From positions 1-55,493 of the forward strand of contig NZ_CALFXI010000075.1 of NCBI RefSeq assembly GCF_937958065.1: a stretch of 55,493 bases of DNA, given 5' to 3'. The translations under genes were made by a program, and so were the position numbers. Position 1 is the stretch's first letter. Each line of letters begins with the position of its first letter. Positions 12,201 through 20,743 of this stretch are shown here, in pieces. The stretch is from an uncultured Steroidobacter sp. (GTDB lineage: Bacteria; Pseudomonadota; Gammaproteobacteria; Steroidobacterales; Steroidobacteraceae). A model generated the notes under the pieces. It was not told where the DNA came from. It worked only from the letters and a program-made list of their open reading frames with translations, and searched no databases.

Positions 12201-12323
12201 AAATACCATCGTATTATCGGTTTGAATGGTGGTATGCAAGTTGCATCGGCTCAAGTTGGGATCTGTGTTCGGGGTTGTGGGGATGTGTGGTGCAAACGCA
12301 TCACTTAACTTTGAGGAGCTTGC

Positions 12324-14585
12324 ATGAGAGTCAGCAGTAATCGGCTAGGTGGCCGGGTCGCCGTCCGGATCGGCCAGGCCGTCGCGCTGGCGGCGACCGC
12401 CACGGTCACTATCGCCAACGCGCAGGAGGCTGTCGTTGAGGAAATCGTCGTCACGGCGACCAAACGTGAAACGACGATGAAGGACACCCCCGCGGCCATT
12501 GCCGCCGTGAGCGGCAATGCCATCAGCGAGAGCCAGGCATTCTCGCTGGAGAGTTTCACGCGCCTGGATCCATCCATCCAAGTCAACAACCGCGGTGTCG
12601 GCGACAATCAGATCATCGTCCGCGGCATTTCCTCGTCGGGTAAGCCCACCGTCGGCTTGTACTTCGACGAAGCGGTCATCACCGGTCTCGGCCTCGATGG
12701 CGGCAGCGACAACCAGCCGAACATCCAGCTGCACGACATGGAGCGCGTCGAAATTCTCAAAGGCCCGCAAGGCACGCTGTTCGGCGCCGGCTCGATGAGC
12801 GGCACGGTGCGTTTCATCACCAACAAGCCGGACCTGTCGAACTCGGAGTTCGGCTTCAGCGGCTCCGCCGCCGGCGTGAAGGGCGGCAACGAGCTGTTCC
12901 AGGGCGAAGCGGTCGCGAATGTGCCGCTGATCCAGGACAAGCTTGGCGCGCGCGCCGTGGTCTGGGGCGACACGGGCGGCGGTTACATCAATCAGAATCG
13001 CAACGGCGTGCAACACGAGGACGTCAACGATCAAACCGTGTGGGGCGGGCGCTTGTCGCTGGCCTCGCAAGTGACCGACGCGTTCAAGGTCACGTTGATG
13101 GGCCTGTACCAGGAAAGCAAAGCCGATGGCTCGCAGTATTTCGAATTCGGCCAGCCGGATTATCAGAACGTCTCCCCGACGCAGGAGCCGTTCGAGGACG
13201 AGATCACCCTGTTCAGCGTGATCGCCGATTACAACGTCGGCTTCGGTACGTTCACCGGCACGGCGTCTTACATGGACCGTACGTTGAACTTCTCGCGCGA
13301 CAGTACGCCGACGGCCCTGCGCTTCAATCTGGGCGTGGACCTGGCATATCACCAGGCTCAGGACATCTCCAACTTCTCCTCGGAATTCCGCTTCGCTTCG
13401 TCGTTCGACGGTCCGGTGCAGTTCGTCGCGGGCGTGTTCTACGCGGAGCAGGAGTCCGAAGCGCAGAATGCGGCGCTGGTCGCACAGCCCGACACTGGCC
13501 TCGCTCGCTGCAATTTCCACGCGGACTGCGTGGCTCGCGGTTTCGCGGGTGACGATGTGAACTCCACGACCGGCACCGTCAACATCGATCAGTTCGCCGC
13601 CTTCGGCGAGCTCGAGTATGCGATGACCGACAAGTTAACCGCGACGCTGGGGCTGCGCTATTACGAGGCCGATATCAGCCAGCGCACCATCACGCATCAG
13701 GCGTTGGGCCCGCTGTTCCTGCCGCGGCAGACCGAGGACGAGTTGACGCTCGACGTTTCTACCAAGCAGGACGAGCTCAGCTACAACTTCGCATTGTCGT
13801 ATGCGGTCAACGACGACACCACGCTGTACACGCGTGTCGCATCCGGCTTCCGTCCCGGCGGCGCGAACGATGCCGATGCGGCCCTCCGGCAGGGTGTCAT
13901 CGTGCCGGACGCGTACGACTCGGATACGTTGTGGAGCTATGAGGTCGGCGCCAAGAGCTACTTCTTCGATCGCATGATGTACACCGAAGTGGCCGTGTAT
14001 CGCATCGACTGGAGCGACCAGCAGATCTCGCTGACCGACCCGGGCGGCACGTTCGTCTACATCGGCAACGCCGGCAAGAGCTATGTCGATGGCTTCGAGT
14101 TCACGGTGAACGCGCAGCCCACCAGTCAGCTGTCGTTGACGCTGGGTGCGACCTACACCGATTCGCGGCTGTCGCAGGACATGCCCGTGCCGCCGCCGCC
14201 GGCGAATCCGAACGATCCGCCGACGCCGTATGGCCTGGATGGGGATCGCATTCCGTACACGCCGAAGTGGTCGTTCGCCGGCCAGGCTCAGTATGAAGTG
14301 CCGTTCTCGGACGCGCTCACGGCGTACGCCAACACCAACTTCAACTATCGCGGTGCTTCGTACACCAACTTCAATAGCGGCTTCGACGACTATCGCGAGG
14401 CGGAGGATTATTTCCTCCTCGGCCTGCGCTTCGGCCTGCGCTATGAAGCTTGGGACACCAGCCTGTTCGTCGACAACGTGACGGATGAAGTGCCGCAGAT
14501 CGGTCTGCGTGTGTCGGGTGACGGCTATCGGGTCTACACCACGCGGCCGCGTACCGTCGGTCTGCGTGTTTCGACCCGCTTCTGA
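12324..14585 (+). CDS. TonB-dependent outer-membrane receptor
   Basis: 753 residues; GAGGAG at 12313-12318 supports the ATG. A signal peptide ends near ANAQ (residue 33). A TonB-box-like EEIVVTATKRE and a plug domain follow (VSGNAISESQAFSLES, IIVRGISSSGKPTVGLYFDE, ERVEILKGPQGTLFGAGSMSGTVRFIT). The 22-strand barrel ends in the canonical aromatic residue (RVSTRF). Receptors of this class import siderophores, sugars, or bulky aromatics and steroids across the outer membrane by proton-motive force through TonB. Its position beside an exported esterase and an MFS carrier, and an operator in its promoter region, point to uptake of the island's substrate rather than iron. Confidence 0.93.
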   Translation: MRVSSNRLGGRVAVRIGQAVALAATATVTIANAQEAVVEEIVVTATKRETTMKDTPAAIAAVSGNAISESQAFSLESFTRLDPSIQVNNRGVGDNQIIVRGISSSGKPTVGLYFDEAVITGLGLDGGSDNQPNIQLHDMERVEILKGPQGTLFGAGSMSGTVRFITNKPDLSNSEFGFSGSAAGVKGGNELFQGEAVANVPLIQDKLGARAVVWGDTGGGYINQNRNGVQHEDVNDQTVWGGRLSLASQVTDAFKVTLMGLYQESKADGSQYFEFGQPDYQNVSPTQEPFEDEITLFSVIADYNVGFGTFTGTASYMDRTLNFSRDSTPTALRFNLGVDLAYHQAQDISNFSSEFRFASSFDGPVQFVAGVFYAEQESEAQNAALVAQPDTGLARCNFHADCVARGFAGDDVNSTTGTVNIDQFAAFGELEYAMTDKLTATLGLRYYEADISQRTITHQALGPLFLPRQTEDELTLDVSTKQDELSYNFALSYAVNDDTTLYTRVASGFRPGGANDADAALRQGVIVPDAYDSDTLWSYEVGAKSYFFDRMMYTEVAVYRIDWSDQQISLTDPGGTFVYIGNAGKSYVDGFEFTVNAQPTSQLSLTLGATYTDSRLSQDMPVPPPPANPNDPPTPYGLDGDRIPYTPKWSFAGQAQYEVPFSDALTAYANTNFNYRGASYTNFNSGFDDYREAEDYFLLGLRFGLRYEAWDTSLFVDNVTDEVPQIGLRVSGDGYRVYTTRPRTVGLRVSTRF

Positions 14586-14613
14586 TCCGGGTTGATGAGT
14601 TAGTTGAGAATGC

Positions 14614-14652
14614 GGCGGCCGCTCCTCGAATGGGGCGGCCGCCTTTTCGTTT
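14614..14652 (+). terminator. Terminator after the TonB receptor gene
   Basis: GGCGGCCGC, 12-base loop, GCGGCCGCC followed by TTTTCGTTT: a 9-bp stem with U-tract, between the receptor stop (14585) and the MFS start (14671). It may be partial, allowing lower expression of the carrier. Confidence 0.8.
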
Positions 14653-14670
14653 ATCCAGCGGCGATTCTTC

Positions 14671-15954
14671 ATGGCTGAAGTACAGACTCTATCCAAAGCC
14701 CCGTCCGAGCCCGTCTTCGTGCGTGGTTGGGTCACCGTGGTGGTGTGCCTGCTCGGCATTTCCACGGGACCGGCCGCGTTCGGCCTGTCGTCGCTGTTTC
14801 TGCTGGGCGGACCGATCGGCGAGGAGTTCGGCTGGAGTCGCACGGCAATCAGTGCGGCCGTGTCGGTGATGATGTTGTGCACGGCGGTGTCGTTGCCGTT
14901 CATGGGGCGGCTGGTCGACCGCTTCGGCGTGAAGCGGATCCTGGTGCCGTCGATCGTCATCTTCGGGCTGTGTTTTCTGGCGGCGTCGATGATCAGCAGC
15001 TACTGGCAGTTCATCGCGTTGTATGTGGCGATGGGCACCATCGCCGTGGGCACCAACAGCGTGCCATACATGCGTGTGCTGACGGCGTGGTTCGATCGTC
15101 GTCGCGGGCTCGCGATTGGCATTGCCGGGAGCGGCACCGGTCTGGGTTTCGGTTACGTGCCGCTGATCACGCAGGAATTCGTTTCGCATTACGGCTGGCG
15201 CGGCGGCTATTTCGGCCTCGGCCTGGTCATGTTGCTGTTCACGCTGCCAATGGTCGTGTTTCTTTTGCATGAGAAGCCGCAATCGCTGGGCTTGCATCCC
15301 GACGGTGCGGTATCGGATGCGCCAGCAGATCAGCAGCCAGCCGCGACCGGCGACACGCTCGCCGAGGCGATGCGGCGCCGTGATTTCTGGAGCTTGATCA
15401 CGATCTTCTCGGGTCTCGCGTTCGTGCTGTACGGGCTGATTCCGCACATGGTGCCGATGCTGCAGGATCGCGGCGTGTCGGTGAGTCAGGCGTCGTGGCT
15501 CGCGTCCGCCTTTGGTTGGTCGGCCTTCGGTGGGCGCTTGCTGATCGGTTTTCTGGTCGATCGACACGATGCTCGGCGCATCGCGTTCGTGTTCTTCACG
15601 CTATCGGCGATCGGTCTCGGTTTGTTGTCCGCGCCGTTGCCGGTCTGGGTGTTCACCGTCGCCGCCATCATGCTCGGCGTGAGCCTGGGCGCGGAGGTGG
15701 ACATGCTCGCGTATCTCACCAGCCGCTATTTCGGCCTGAAGAATTTCGCGCAGATCTTCGGAGCCATGTTCTCGGCGGTGATGGTGGCGATGAGCCTGAG
15801 TCCGCTGGCGTTCGGCGCCGTGTACGACTACACGGGCTCGTACAAATCCATTCTCGCGCTCGGTGTGCCGCTGTGTGTGCTGGCGATCGTGCTGGTGCTG
15901 ATGTTGCGGCCGTATGGTGAGCGCGCTCGTGGCGGTCCGACCTCTCTCACCTGA
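14671..15954 (+). CDS. MFS transporter
   Basis: 427 residues with the 12-helix pattern of the major facilitator superfamily. The loop 2-3 motif is GRLVDRFGVKRIL, and the repeat in the second half is GWSAFGGRLLIGFLVDRHDARR. A central cytoplasmic loop (residues about 205-225) is hydrophilic. The architecture resembles the oxalate/formate antiporter and monocarboxylate branch. It probably moves an aromatic or other organic acid over the inner membrane. It lies downstream of the TonB receptor, so both steps of uptake are adjacent. Substrate not determinable from sequence. Confidence 0.88.
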   Translation: MAEVQTLSKAPSEPVFVRGWVTVVVCLLGISTGPAAFGLSSLFLLGGPIGEEFGWSRTAISAAVSVMMLCTAVSLPFMGRLVDRFGVKRILVPSIVIFGLCFLAASMISSYWQFIALYVAMGTIAVGTNSVPYMRVLTAWFDRRRGLAIGIAGSGTGLGFGYVPLITQEFVSHYGWRGGYFGLGLVMLLFTLPMVVFLLHEKPQSLGLHPDGAVSDAPADQQPAATGDTLAEAMRRRDFWSLITIFSGLAFVLYGLIPHMVPMLQDRGVSVSQASWLASAFGWSAFGGRLLIGFLVDRHDARRIAFVFFTLSAIGLGLLSAPLPVWVFTVAAIMLGVSLGAEVDMLAYLTSRYFGLKNFAQIFGAMFSAVMVAMSLSPLAFGAVYDYTGSYKSILALGVPLCVLAIVLVLMLRPYGERARGGPTSLT

Positions 15955-15959
15955 GGAAT

Positions 15960-15992
15960 AAAAAAAGGCCCGGGATCTTGCGACCCCGGGCC
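15960..15992 (-). terminator. Terminator of the minus-strand dehydrogenase-aldolase-tauD operon
   Basis: Read on the minus strand, GGCCCGGG, 10-base loop, CCCGGGCC is followed by a run of seven T. It lies 24 bp after the stop codon of the TauD-type gene and directly after the MFS stop on the other strand, so it serves the minus-strand operon and probably also blocks readthrough from the left. Confidence 0.85.
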
Positions 15993-16015
15993 CAGCCTCA
16001 TAGAGAGCGGTTCGC

Positions 16016-16867
16016 TCAGGCGGATTCTTTCGGACCGCCCTTGTCCGCGATCTGCACGCGGAAGCCCGAGCGCAGCTGCGGAAAGTAATCCCAGATCGCC
16101 AGATGCTGCGTGCAGCGGTTGTCCCAGAACGCGACCGAATGCGGCTCCCAGCGGAAGCGTACCTGGAAGTACGCGTTCTCGCAGTGATGGAACAGGAACT
16201 GCAGGATCGCGGCGCTTTCCGCATCGGGCACCTCGTTGATGCGCGCGGTGAAGCCCTTGTTCACGAACAGCACTTTGCGACCCGTGACCGGATGAGTGCG
16301 AATCACCGGATGCACCGCGACCGGGAATTTCCCGTCCGGATTGAATCGACCGAAGGCCAGCTTGCCGTCGTGAGTCGCGGTCAGGCCTTCGAGATACGCC
16401 TTCATGCGATCGGACAGTGCATCGTAAGCGGCGTACATGCTCGCGAACACCGTGTCGCCACCCATGGTGGGCAGCGTGTGCAGATAAAGGATGCTGCCCA
16501 TCGGCGGAATCGTCGCGCACGACATGTCGGTGTGCCATTCCTCACCGGCGACGTGCTTCGAGTTCGCGTCCGCCTGCAGTTTCCGCACTTCCGGATGATC
16601 CGGCAGGCCCTGCAGCGCGTGGATCTGCAGCTCGCCGAAGTACTGACCGACGCGCTTCAGCGACGGCGGATCGAGCGCCTGGTTGCGGAAGAAAATCACC
16701 TGGTGGTCGGCGAGCGCCTGGTGCAGATCGGCGATCTGCTCTTCGCTCAACGGCTTGCTCAGATCGATGCCGGAGATGACGGCGCCGATGGTCGGCGTCA
16801 GCCGGTCGGCGGTCAGGGTCGGGTAGCTTTGGCTGGGCGGAATTGCGGGCTTCGGATTGGCGGCCAT
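16016..16867 (-). CDS. TauD/TfdA-family Fe(II)/2-oxoglutarate dioxygenase
   Basis: 283 residues from ATG 16867; the frame extends upstream into the aldolase gene, but the family start fits here. The iron triad is His112 and Asp114 (WHTDMS) with His255 (CTQHLAIWD); Arg266/Arg270 (RSGFR) binds 2-oxoglutarate. Family members hydroxylate a carbon next to a heteroatom so that it falls off (taurine, 2,4-D and other aryloxyalkanoates, alkyl sulfates). It is the last gene of an operon with the aldolase and acetaldehyde dehydrogenase (43 bp after the aldolase) and precedes the terminator at 15960. In this setting it may cleave an ether, sulfonate or N-alkyl side chain of the substrate; this is inference. 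Confidence 0.88.
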   Translation of the reverse strand: MAANPKPAIPPSQSYPTLTADRLTPTIGAVISGIDLSKPLSEEQIADLHQALADHQVIFFRNQALDPPSLKRVGQYFGELQIHALQGLPDHPEVRKLQADANSKHVAGEEWHTDMSCATIPPMGSILYLHTLPTMGGDTVFASMYAAYDALSDRMKAYLEGLTATHDGKLAFGRFNPDGKFPVAVHPVIRTHPVTGRKVLFVNKGFTARINEVPDAESAAILQFLFHHCENAYFQVRFRWEPHSVAFWDNRCTQHLAIWDYFPQLRSGFRVQIADKGGPKESA

Positions 16868-16910
16868 AAAAATCTCGAACGTCTCTATGCCAGAAAGGGG
16901 TCGGATCTGT

Positions 16911-17942
16911 TTACTTCTCTTCGAGCTCGCGAGCCCGAACCAGGTCGAGCGCAACGTCGGTGATCATGTCTTCCTGGCCGCCGACCATGCGGCGCCGGCC
17001 GAGCTCGACCAGGATGGTGCGGGTGTCGAGCCCGTGCATCGCCGCCGCCTTTTCAGCGTGGCGCAGGAAGGAGGAATACACGCCCGCATAACCGAGCGTC
17101 AGGGTTTCGCGATCGACTCGCACCGGGCGGTCCTGCAACGGGCGAACCAGATCTTCGGCGGCGTCCATCAGCTTGAACAGATCGCAGCCGTGCTGCCATC
17201 CGTAAACATCGGCAGCGGCGATGAAGACTTCCAACGGAGCGTTGCCGGCGCCCGCGCCCATGCCGGCGAGGCTGGCGTCGACACGGATCGCGCCGTTCTT
17301 CACGGCGAGAATCGAATTCGCGACGCCAAGGCTCAGGTTGTGATGCGCGTGAATGCCGCGTTGGGTCTCGGGCTTCAGGACCCTATCGTAGGCCTGGAAG
17401 CGGGCCGCGGTGTCGTCCATCGTCATTGCGCCGCCGGAGTCGGTCACATACACGCAGTGCGCGCCGTAGCTTTCCATCAACTTGGCTTGCGCGGCCAGCT
17501 GCTCCGGCGGGCTCATGTGACTCATCATCAGGAAGCCGGAGACGTCCATGCCCAGATTGCGCGCGTACTCGATGTGCTGCTGAGACACATCCGCTTCGGT
17601 GCAGTGGGTGGCGATGCGGACGGAGCGCACGCCCAGATCGAACGCACGACGCAAATCGTGCACCGTGCCGATGCCCGGCAGCAGCAAGGTCGTGAGCTTC
17701 GCGTGCTGGATCACTTCGGCGACCGCTTCGATCCATTCCCAATCGGTGTGCTTGCCGAAGCCGTAATTGAAGGACGAGCCGGCGAGGCCGTCGCCGTGCG
17801 CCACTTCGATCGCATCGACGCGCGCTTCATCGAGCGCCCGCGCGATCTTCTTGACGTGATCGATGCTGTATTGATGGCGGATGGCGTGCATGCCATCGCG
17901 CAATGTCACATCTTGGATGTAGAGCTTGCTGGTCGGGCTCAT
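16911..17942 (-). CDS. 4-hydroxy-2-oxovalerate aldolase (CarE/BphI/MhpE type)
   Basis: 343 residues, full length. It splits 4-hydroxy-2-oxovalerate to pyruvate and acetaldehyde, the penultimate step of meta-cleavage pathways. The N-terminus YIQDVTLRDGMHAIRHQ holds the catalytic Arg15 and the metal ligand Asp16; HAHHNLS provides the His ligands. VYVTDSGGA and GMGAGAGNAPLE are further DmpG-family blocks. The start ATG overlaps the stop of the acetaldehyde dehydrogenase as ATGA, which suits the known physical complex that channels acetaldehyde between these two enzymes. Confidence 0.96.
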   Translation of the reverse strand: MSPTSKLYIQDVTLRDGMHAIRHQYSIDHVKKIARALDEARVDAIEVAHGDGLAGSSFNYGFGKHTDWEWIEAVAEVIQHAKLTTLLLPGIGTVHDLRRAFDLGVRSVRIATHCTEADVSQQHIEYARNLGMDVSGFLMMSHMSPPEQLAAQAKLMESYGAHCVYVTDSGGAMTMDDTAARFQAYDRVLKPETQRGIHAHHNLSLGVANSILAVKNGAIRVDASLAGMGAGAGNAPLEVFIAAADVYGWQHGCDLFKLMDAAEDLVRPLQDRPVRVDRETLTLGYAGVYSSFLRHAEKAAAMHGLDTRTILVELGRRRMVGGQEDMITDVALDLVRARELEEK

Positions 17943-18883
17943 GCTGCGGCCTCCGCGCGGAGATTGAGAGCCACGCGCTCGGCCGTGCGCAACGCGGCGG
18001 ACGTCATGATGTCGAGATTACCTGCGTACGCCGGCAGATAGTGCGCAGCGCCTTCCACTTCCAGGAACACGCTGACTTTCAGCCCGACGAACGTCTCGTC
18101 GATACCCTCGAACGGCAGCGCGATGCCGGGGCCGACGCGTTCGAACTGCACCCGTTGTTTCAGGCGATAGCCTGGCACGTAGCTTTGCACTTCCGAGACC
18201 ATCGTCTGCACGGACGCTTCGATCGCGCTTTCGTCGGCGAGCGCGGTCAGGCAGTACACCGTGTCGCGCATCACCAGCGGAGGCTCGGCGGGATTCAGCA
18301 CGATGATGGCCTTACCGTGCCGAGCCCCGCCTACCTGTTCGATGGCTCGTGCCGTGGTCTCAGTGAACTCGTCGATGTTTGCTCGCGTGCCGGGGCCGGC
18401 CGATTTGCTGGCAATGGACGCGACGATTTCCGCGTACAACACCGGCGCGACTTTGCCGACCGCGGCGACGATCGGAATGGTCGCCTGGCCGCCGCAGGTC
18501 ACCATGTTCAGATTCGGCGCGCCGAGATGCTGGTCGCCGTTGACCGGCGGGATCACGAAGGGGCCGACTGCGGCGGGCGTCAGATCAATCAGCGTCTTGC
18601 CGTGCGCGCGTAACACCGAATCGTGGTGTTTGTGAGCGCCGGCGGAGGTGGCGTCGAAGACCAGGCGGATGTCTTTGAATTCCGGCATGGCGAGCAGCCC
18701 GTCGATGCCCTGCGAGGTGGTCGCAACCCCGAGCCGTTGGGCGCGCGCGAGGCCCTCGGAGTGGGGGTCGACGCCGACCATGGCCGCCATCCGCAAGGTG
18801 CGGCTGGTGCGCAGGATCTTGATCATCAGGTCCGTGCCGATATTGCCGGAGCCGATGATTGCTACCGGGACGCGCTCTGTCAT
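17939..18883 (-). CDS. Acetaldehyde dehydrogenase, acylating (CarF/BphJ/MhpF type)
   Basis: 314 residues, full length. It oxidises acetaldehyde with CoA and NAD+ to acetyl-CoA. The Rossmann motif is AIIGSGNIGTDLM near residue 10 and the catalytic cysteine is Cys130 in NMVTCGGQATIP. The C-terminal half carries the aldolase-contacting and dimer region. It is the first gene of the minus-strand operon (dehydrogenase, aldolase, TauD-type) and its promoter region, shared with the aspartate-dehydrogenase-like gene, holds operator copy 2. Confidence 0.96.
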   Translation of the reverse strand: MTERVPVAIIGSGNIGTDLMIKILRTSRTLRMAAMVGVDPHSEGLARAQRLGVATTSQGIDGLLAMPEFKDIRLVFDATSAGAHKHHDSVLRAHGKTLIDLTPAAVGPFVIPPVNGDQHLGAPNLNMVTCGGQATIPIVAAVGKVAPVLYAEIVASIASKSAGPGTRANIDEFTETTARAIEQVGGARHGKAIIVLNPAEPPLVMRDTVYCLTALADESAIEASVQTMVSEVQSYVPGYRLKQRVQFERVGPGIALPFEGIDETFVGLKVSVFLEVEGAAHYLPAYAGNLDIMTSAALRTAERVALNLRAEAAA

Positions 18884-18919
18884 GGCCTGTAGTCCGGGTG
18901 AAGGGATGCCACTAAGGTA

Positions 18920-18933
18920 GTATGATCATACAA
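18920..18933. promoter_or_regulatory. TCATACAA operator, copy 2 (acetaldehyde dehydrogenase / AspDH-like gene)
   Basis: GTATGATCATAC (18920-18931) is a perfect 12-bp palindrome overlapping TGATCATACAA (18923-18933), which differs from TNGTNNNACNA at one position. It lies in the 94-bp divergent gap, 37 bp from the minus-strand ATG and 45 bp from the plus-strand ATG, so one bound dimer could control both directions. Confidence 0.75.
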
Positions 18934-18977
18934 TATTATCAAATACCGCCAGATGGGCGGCGCTCGTGAGGCTTTCG

Positions 18978-19775
18978 ATGCAACGTAATCTGCGCCTGGG
19001 CATGATCGGTTTCGGCGCGATGGGGCGCGAGGTCATGACCGGCCTCGCCAGGCTGGGCGAGACCGAGACCCTCAAAGCGGTGCTGGTCCGGCCGGGGCGC
19101 GAAGCTCCGCAGGCCGTGCATGACGTGGACGCGCTGATCGCGGCCCGTCCACGAGTCGTGATGGAATGCGCCGGTCATTCCGCGGTGAAGGAATTTGCGG
19201 CACCTCTGTTGCGGGCCGGGATCGACGTGATTGTTTCGTCGGTCGGCGCGCTCGCGGACGACCAGATCAGAAGCGAGTTGCTTGCGGCGGAACGAGGCGG
19301 TGGCCGTGCGTTATTGCCTGCCGGTGCGATCGCTGGTCTGGATGGTTTGCTGGCCGCGCGCCTGGCGGGCTTGGATGAAGTGATCTACACGTCCTTCAAG
19401 CCGCCGCATGCGTGGCGAGGCACCGCGGCGGAACAGGTGATCGATTTGAACCATTCCGAGCCGGAGCGCGAATTCTTCACGGGCTCGGCGCGCGAGGCGG
19501 CGCTGGCGTATCCGAAGAACGTCAATGTCGGCGTGGCCATTGCGTTGGTGGGCCTCGGAATGGACGCGACCCGGGTGCGGCTGGTCTCCTCGCGCCTCGT
19601 AACCGATCCGCTCGGTCGCATCGAGGCGCGCGGCGCGTTCGGCCATTTCCGCTTCGATATTTTCGCGCGTGCAGCGGCCGATAATCCGAAAACTTCGGCG
19701 CTGACCGCGTACAGTATCGTGCAATGCGCCCGCCTCGGCGGGGCCCTGCCGATCGCCGGCCTGTGCCCGCCCTGA
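18978..19775 (+). CDS. L-aspartate dehydrogenase-like NAD(P) oxidoreductase
   Basis: 265 residues from ATG 18978, which follows GAGG; the GTG at 18966 would place that site inside the gene. The N-terminus LGMIGFGAMGREVMTGLARLG is the dinucleotide-binding fold. VMECAGHSAVKEF, GRALLPAGAIAGLDGLLAA, FFTGSAREAALAYPKNVNVG and the NPKTSALTAYSIVQ end are the NadX-type aspartate dehydrogenase pattern. Known members release ammonia from L-aspartate, giving oxaloacetate or iminoaspartate for NAD synthesis. Here it starts the regulator's transcript inside a catabolic island and has no nadA/nadC neighbour, so a catabolic role (amino acid freed from a conjugate, or an amino-substituted intermediate) is more likely. 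Confidence 0.82.
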   Translation: MQRNLRLGMIGFGAMGREVMTGLARLGETETLKAVLVRPGREAPQAVHDVDALIAARPRVVMECAGHSAVKEFAAPLLRAGIDVIVSSVGALADDQIRSELLAAERGGGRALLPAGAIAGLDGLLAARLAGLDEVIYTSFKPPHAWRGTAAEQVIDLNHSEPEREFFTGSAREAALAYPKNVNVGVAIALVGLGMDATRVRLVSSRLVTDPLGRIEARGAFGHFRFDIFARAAADNPKTSALTAYSIVQCARLGGALPIAGLCPP

Positions 19776-19880
19776 TGCCAGCAATCCCATGATTTTGCCG
19801 CTGCTTTTGGGGCGCGACTGTTTACTCTCACGCCGCGCCAGTGGCGTAAAATCAGCGGCAAGTAAGATCGAGGAAGGACC

Positions 19881-20624
19881 TTGGAATACCAGGATCTGAG
19901 AATTGTTGAGAATCCGACGCTGGTGCGCGAGCACGCGTTGGACAAGCTTCGTAACGCCATCAGCCGGGGCCTGTATCCGCCCGGCATGCGGTTGGTGGAG
20001 CGCGAGCTGTGCGAGGCGCTCGGTGTCAGCCGCACCTCGGTGCGCGAAGCTTTGCGCCAGCTGCAGGCCGAAAATCTGATCGAAGTCGGCAAACGACGGA
20101 ACATCACTGTCGCGGTTGTCTCCTCGAAGGACGCCGAAGACATTTATCTCATGCGCGAAATGCTCGAGACGCTCGCGGTGCAGCGCTTCGTCACGCTCGC
20201 CGATGACAATGCCATCAAGAAGCTGGCGCGCATCCACAAGGATCTGCGCAAGGTGCTCAACAAGGGCGACGTGCGCGAGCTGGCCATCATGGCGGGCGAG
20301 TTCTACGAGACCATCCTCAATGGCTCGGGCAGCAAGGTGATTGCCGACATGGCGCGCCAACTGCTGACGCGCGTCAACTATCTGCGCATGCGTTCGATGG
20401 CCGAGCCGCATCGTCTCGAAGACGGCATGCACGAGTGGGACAACTTGATGGAAGCCATCAACCAGCGGGATCCGGAAGCCGCGGGCAAGGCGATGGCCGC
20501 GCACATTTCGAACGCGCGCAAGGCGATCGTCGCCAAGATCAAGCAGGAAGAAGAGCAAGCTGCTGCCGCTGCTGCCGCTGCTGCCGCCCCCGAGCGGGCG
20601 ACCGCGTCGCGTCGCTCCGGCTGA
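19881..20624 (+). CDS. GntR-family transcriptional regulator, FCD (FadR) class
   Basis: 247 residues from TTG 19881, supported by AGGAAGGA just upstream. A winged helix (about residues 17-75: LDKLRNAISRG, PPGMRLVERELCEALGVSRTSVREALRQLQAENLIEV) is followed by an all-helical FCD effector domain (about 82-220). In FCD proteins three His usually bind metal. Here the first is Tyr142 (EFYETIL), the second is Trp186 (HEWDNL), and only His208 (AAHIS) is kept, so effector binding may be metal-free. After an acidic stretch comes a run of ten alanines encoded by a 9-bp tandem repeat. It is the only regulator in the island and the natural candidate to bind the five TCATACAA sites. Some sphingomonad car operons are likewise under a GntR-family repressor. 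Confidence 0.93.
   Translation: MEYQDLRIVENPTLVREHALDKLRNAISRGLYPPGMRLVERELCEALGVSRTSVREALRQLQAENLIEVGKRRNITVAVVSSKDAEDIYLMREMLETLAVQRFVTLADDNAIKKLARIHKDLRKVLNKGDVRELAIMAGEFYETILNGSGSKVIADMARQLLTRVNYLRMRSMAEPHRLEDGMHEWDNLMEAINQRDPEAAGKAMAAHISNARKAIVAKIKQEEEQAAAAAAAAAAPERATASRRSG
20559..20585 (+). repeat. 9-bp tandem repeat coding a polyalanine run
   Basis: GCTGCTGCC three times in a row, followed by one more GCC, inside the C-terminal end of the GntR-family regulator. Slippage would add or remove three alanines without a frame change. Confidence 0.85.
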
Positions 20625-20685
20625 CATAAGCGGCGGCGCCGCGGCTGTCCCCAGCGACTCGACCTTGCTTTGTGTGATTCTATGT

Positions 20686-20714
20686 TTGTCATACAAAGTA
20701 TGCCCGGCTACACT
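20686..20714 (+). promoter_or_regulatory. Promoter of the monooxygenase operon with TCATACAA operator, copy 3
   Basis: TTGTCA (20686-20691) and TACACT (20709-20714) are 17 bp apart and read as -35 and -10 boxes. The 11-mer TTGTCATACAA (20686-20696) covers the -35 box and is a full match to TNGTNNNACNA. The 14-mer TTGTCATACAAAGT is identical at copy 4. Position implies repression by blocking RNA polymerase. Confidence 0.75.
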
Positions 20715-20743
20715 CTCCGCCATCGCCAGCGGAAGTTCGATTC

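Noticed and set aside
12324..14585. TonB receptor as a siderophore receptor
   Set aside because: No siderophore genes or recognisable Fur box nearby; the context of esterase, MFS carrier and shared operator favours an organic substrate. Not excluded.
13635..14960. 441-residue minus-strand frame across the TonB receptor end and the MFS start
   Set aside because: It spans a terminator and two real genes on the other strand; composition is shadow-like (Arg/His/Val/Gln) and nothing is recognisable.
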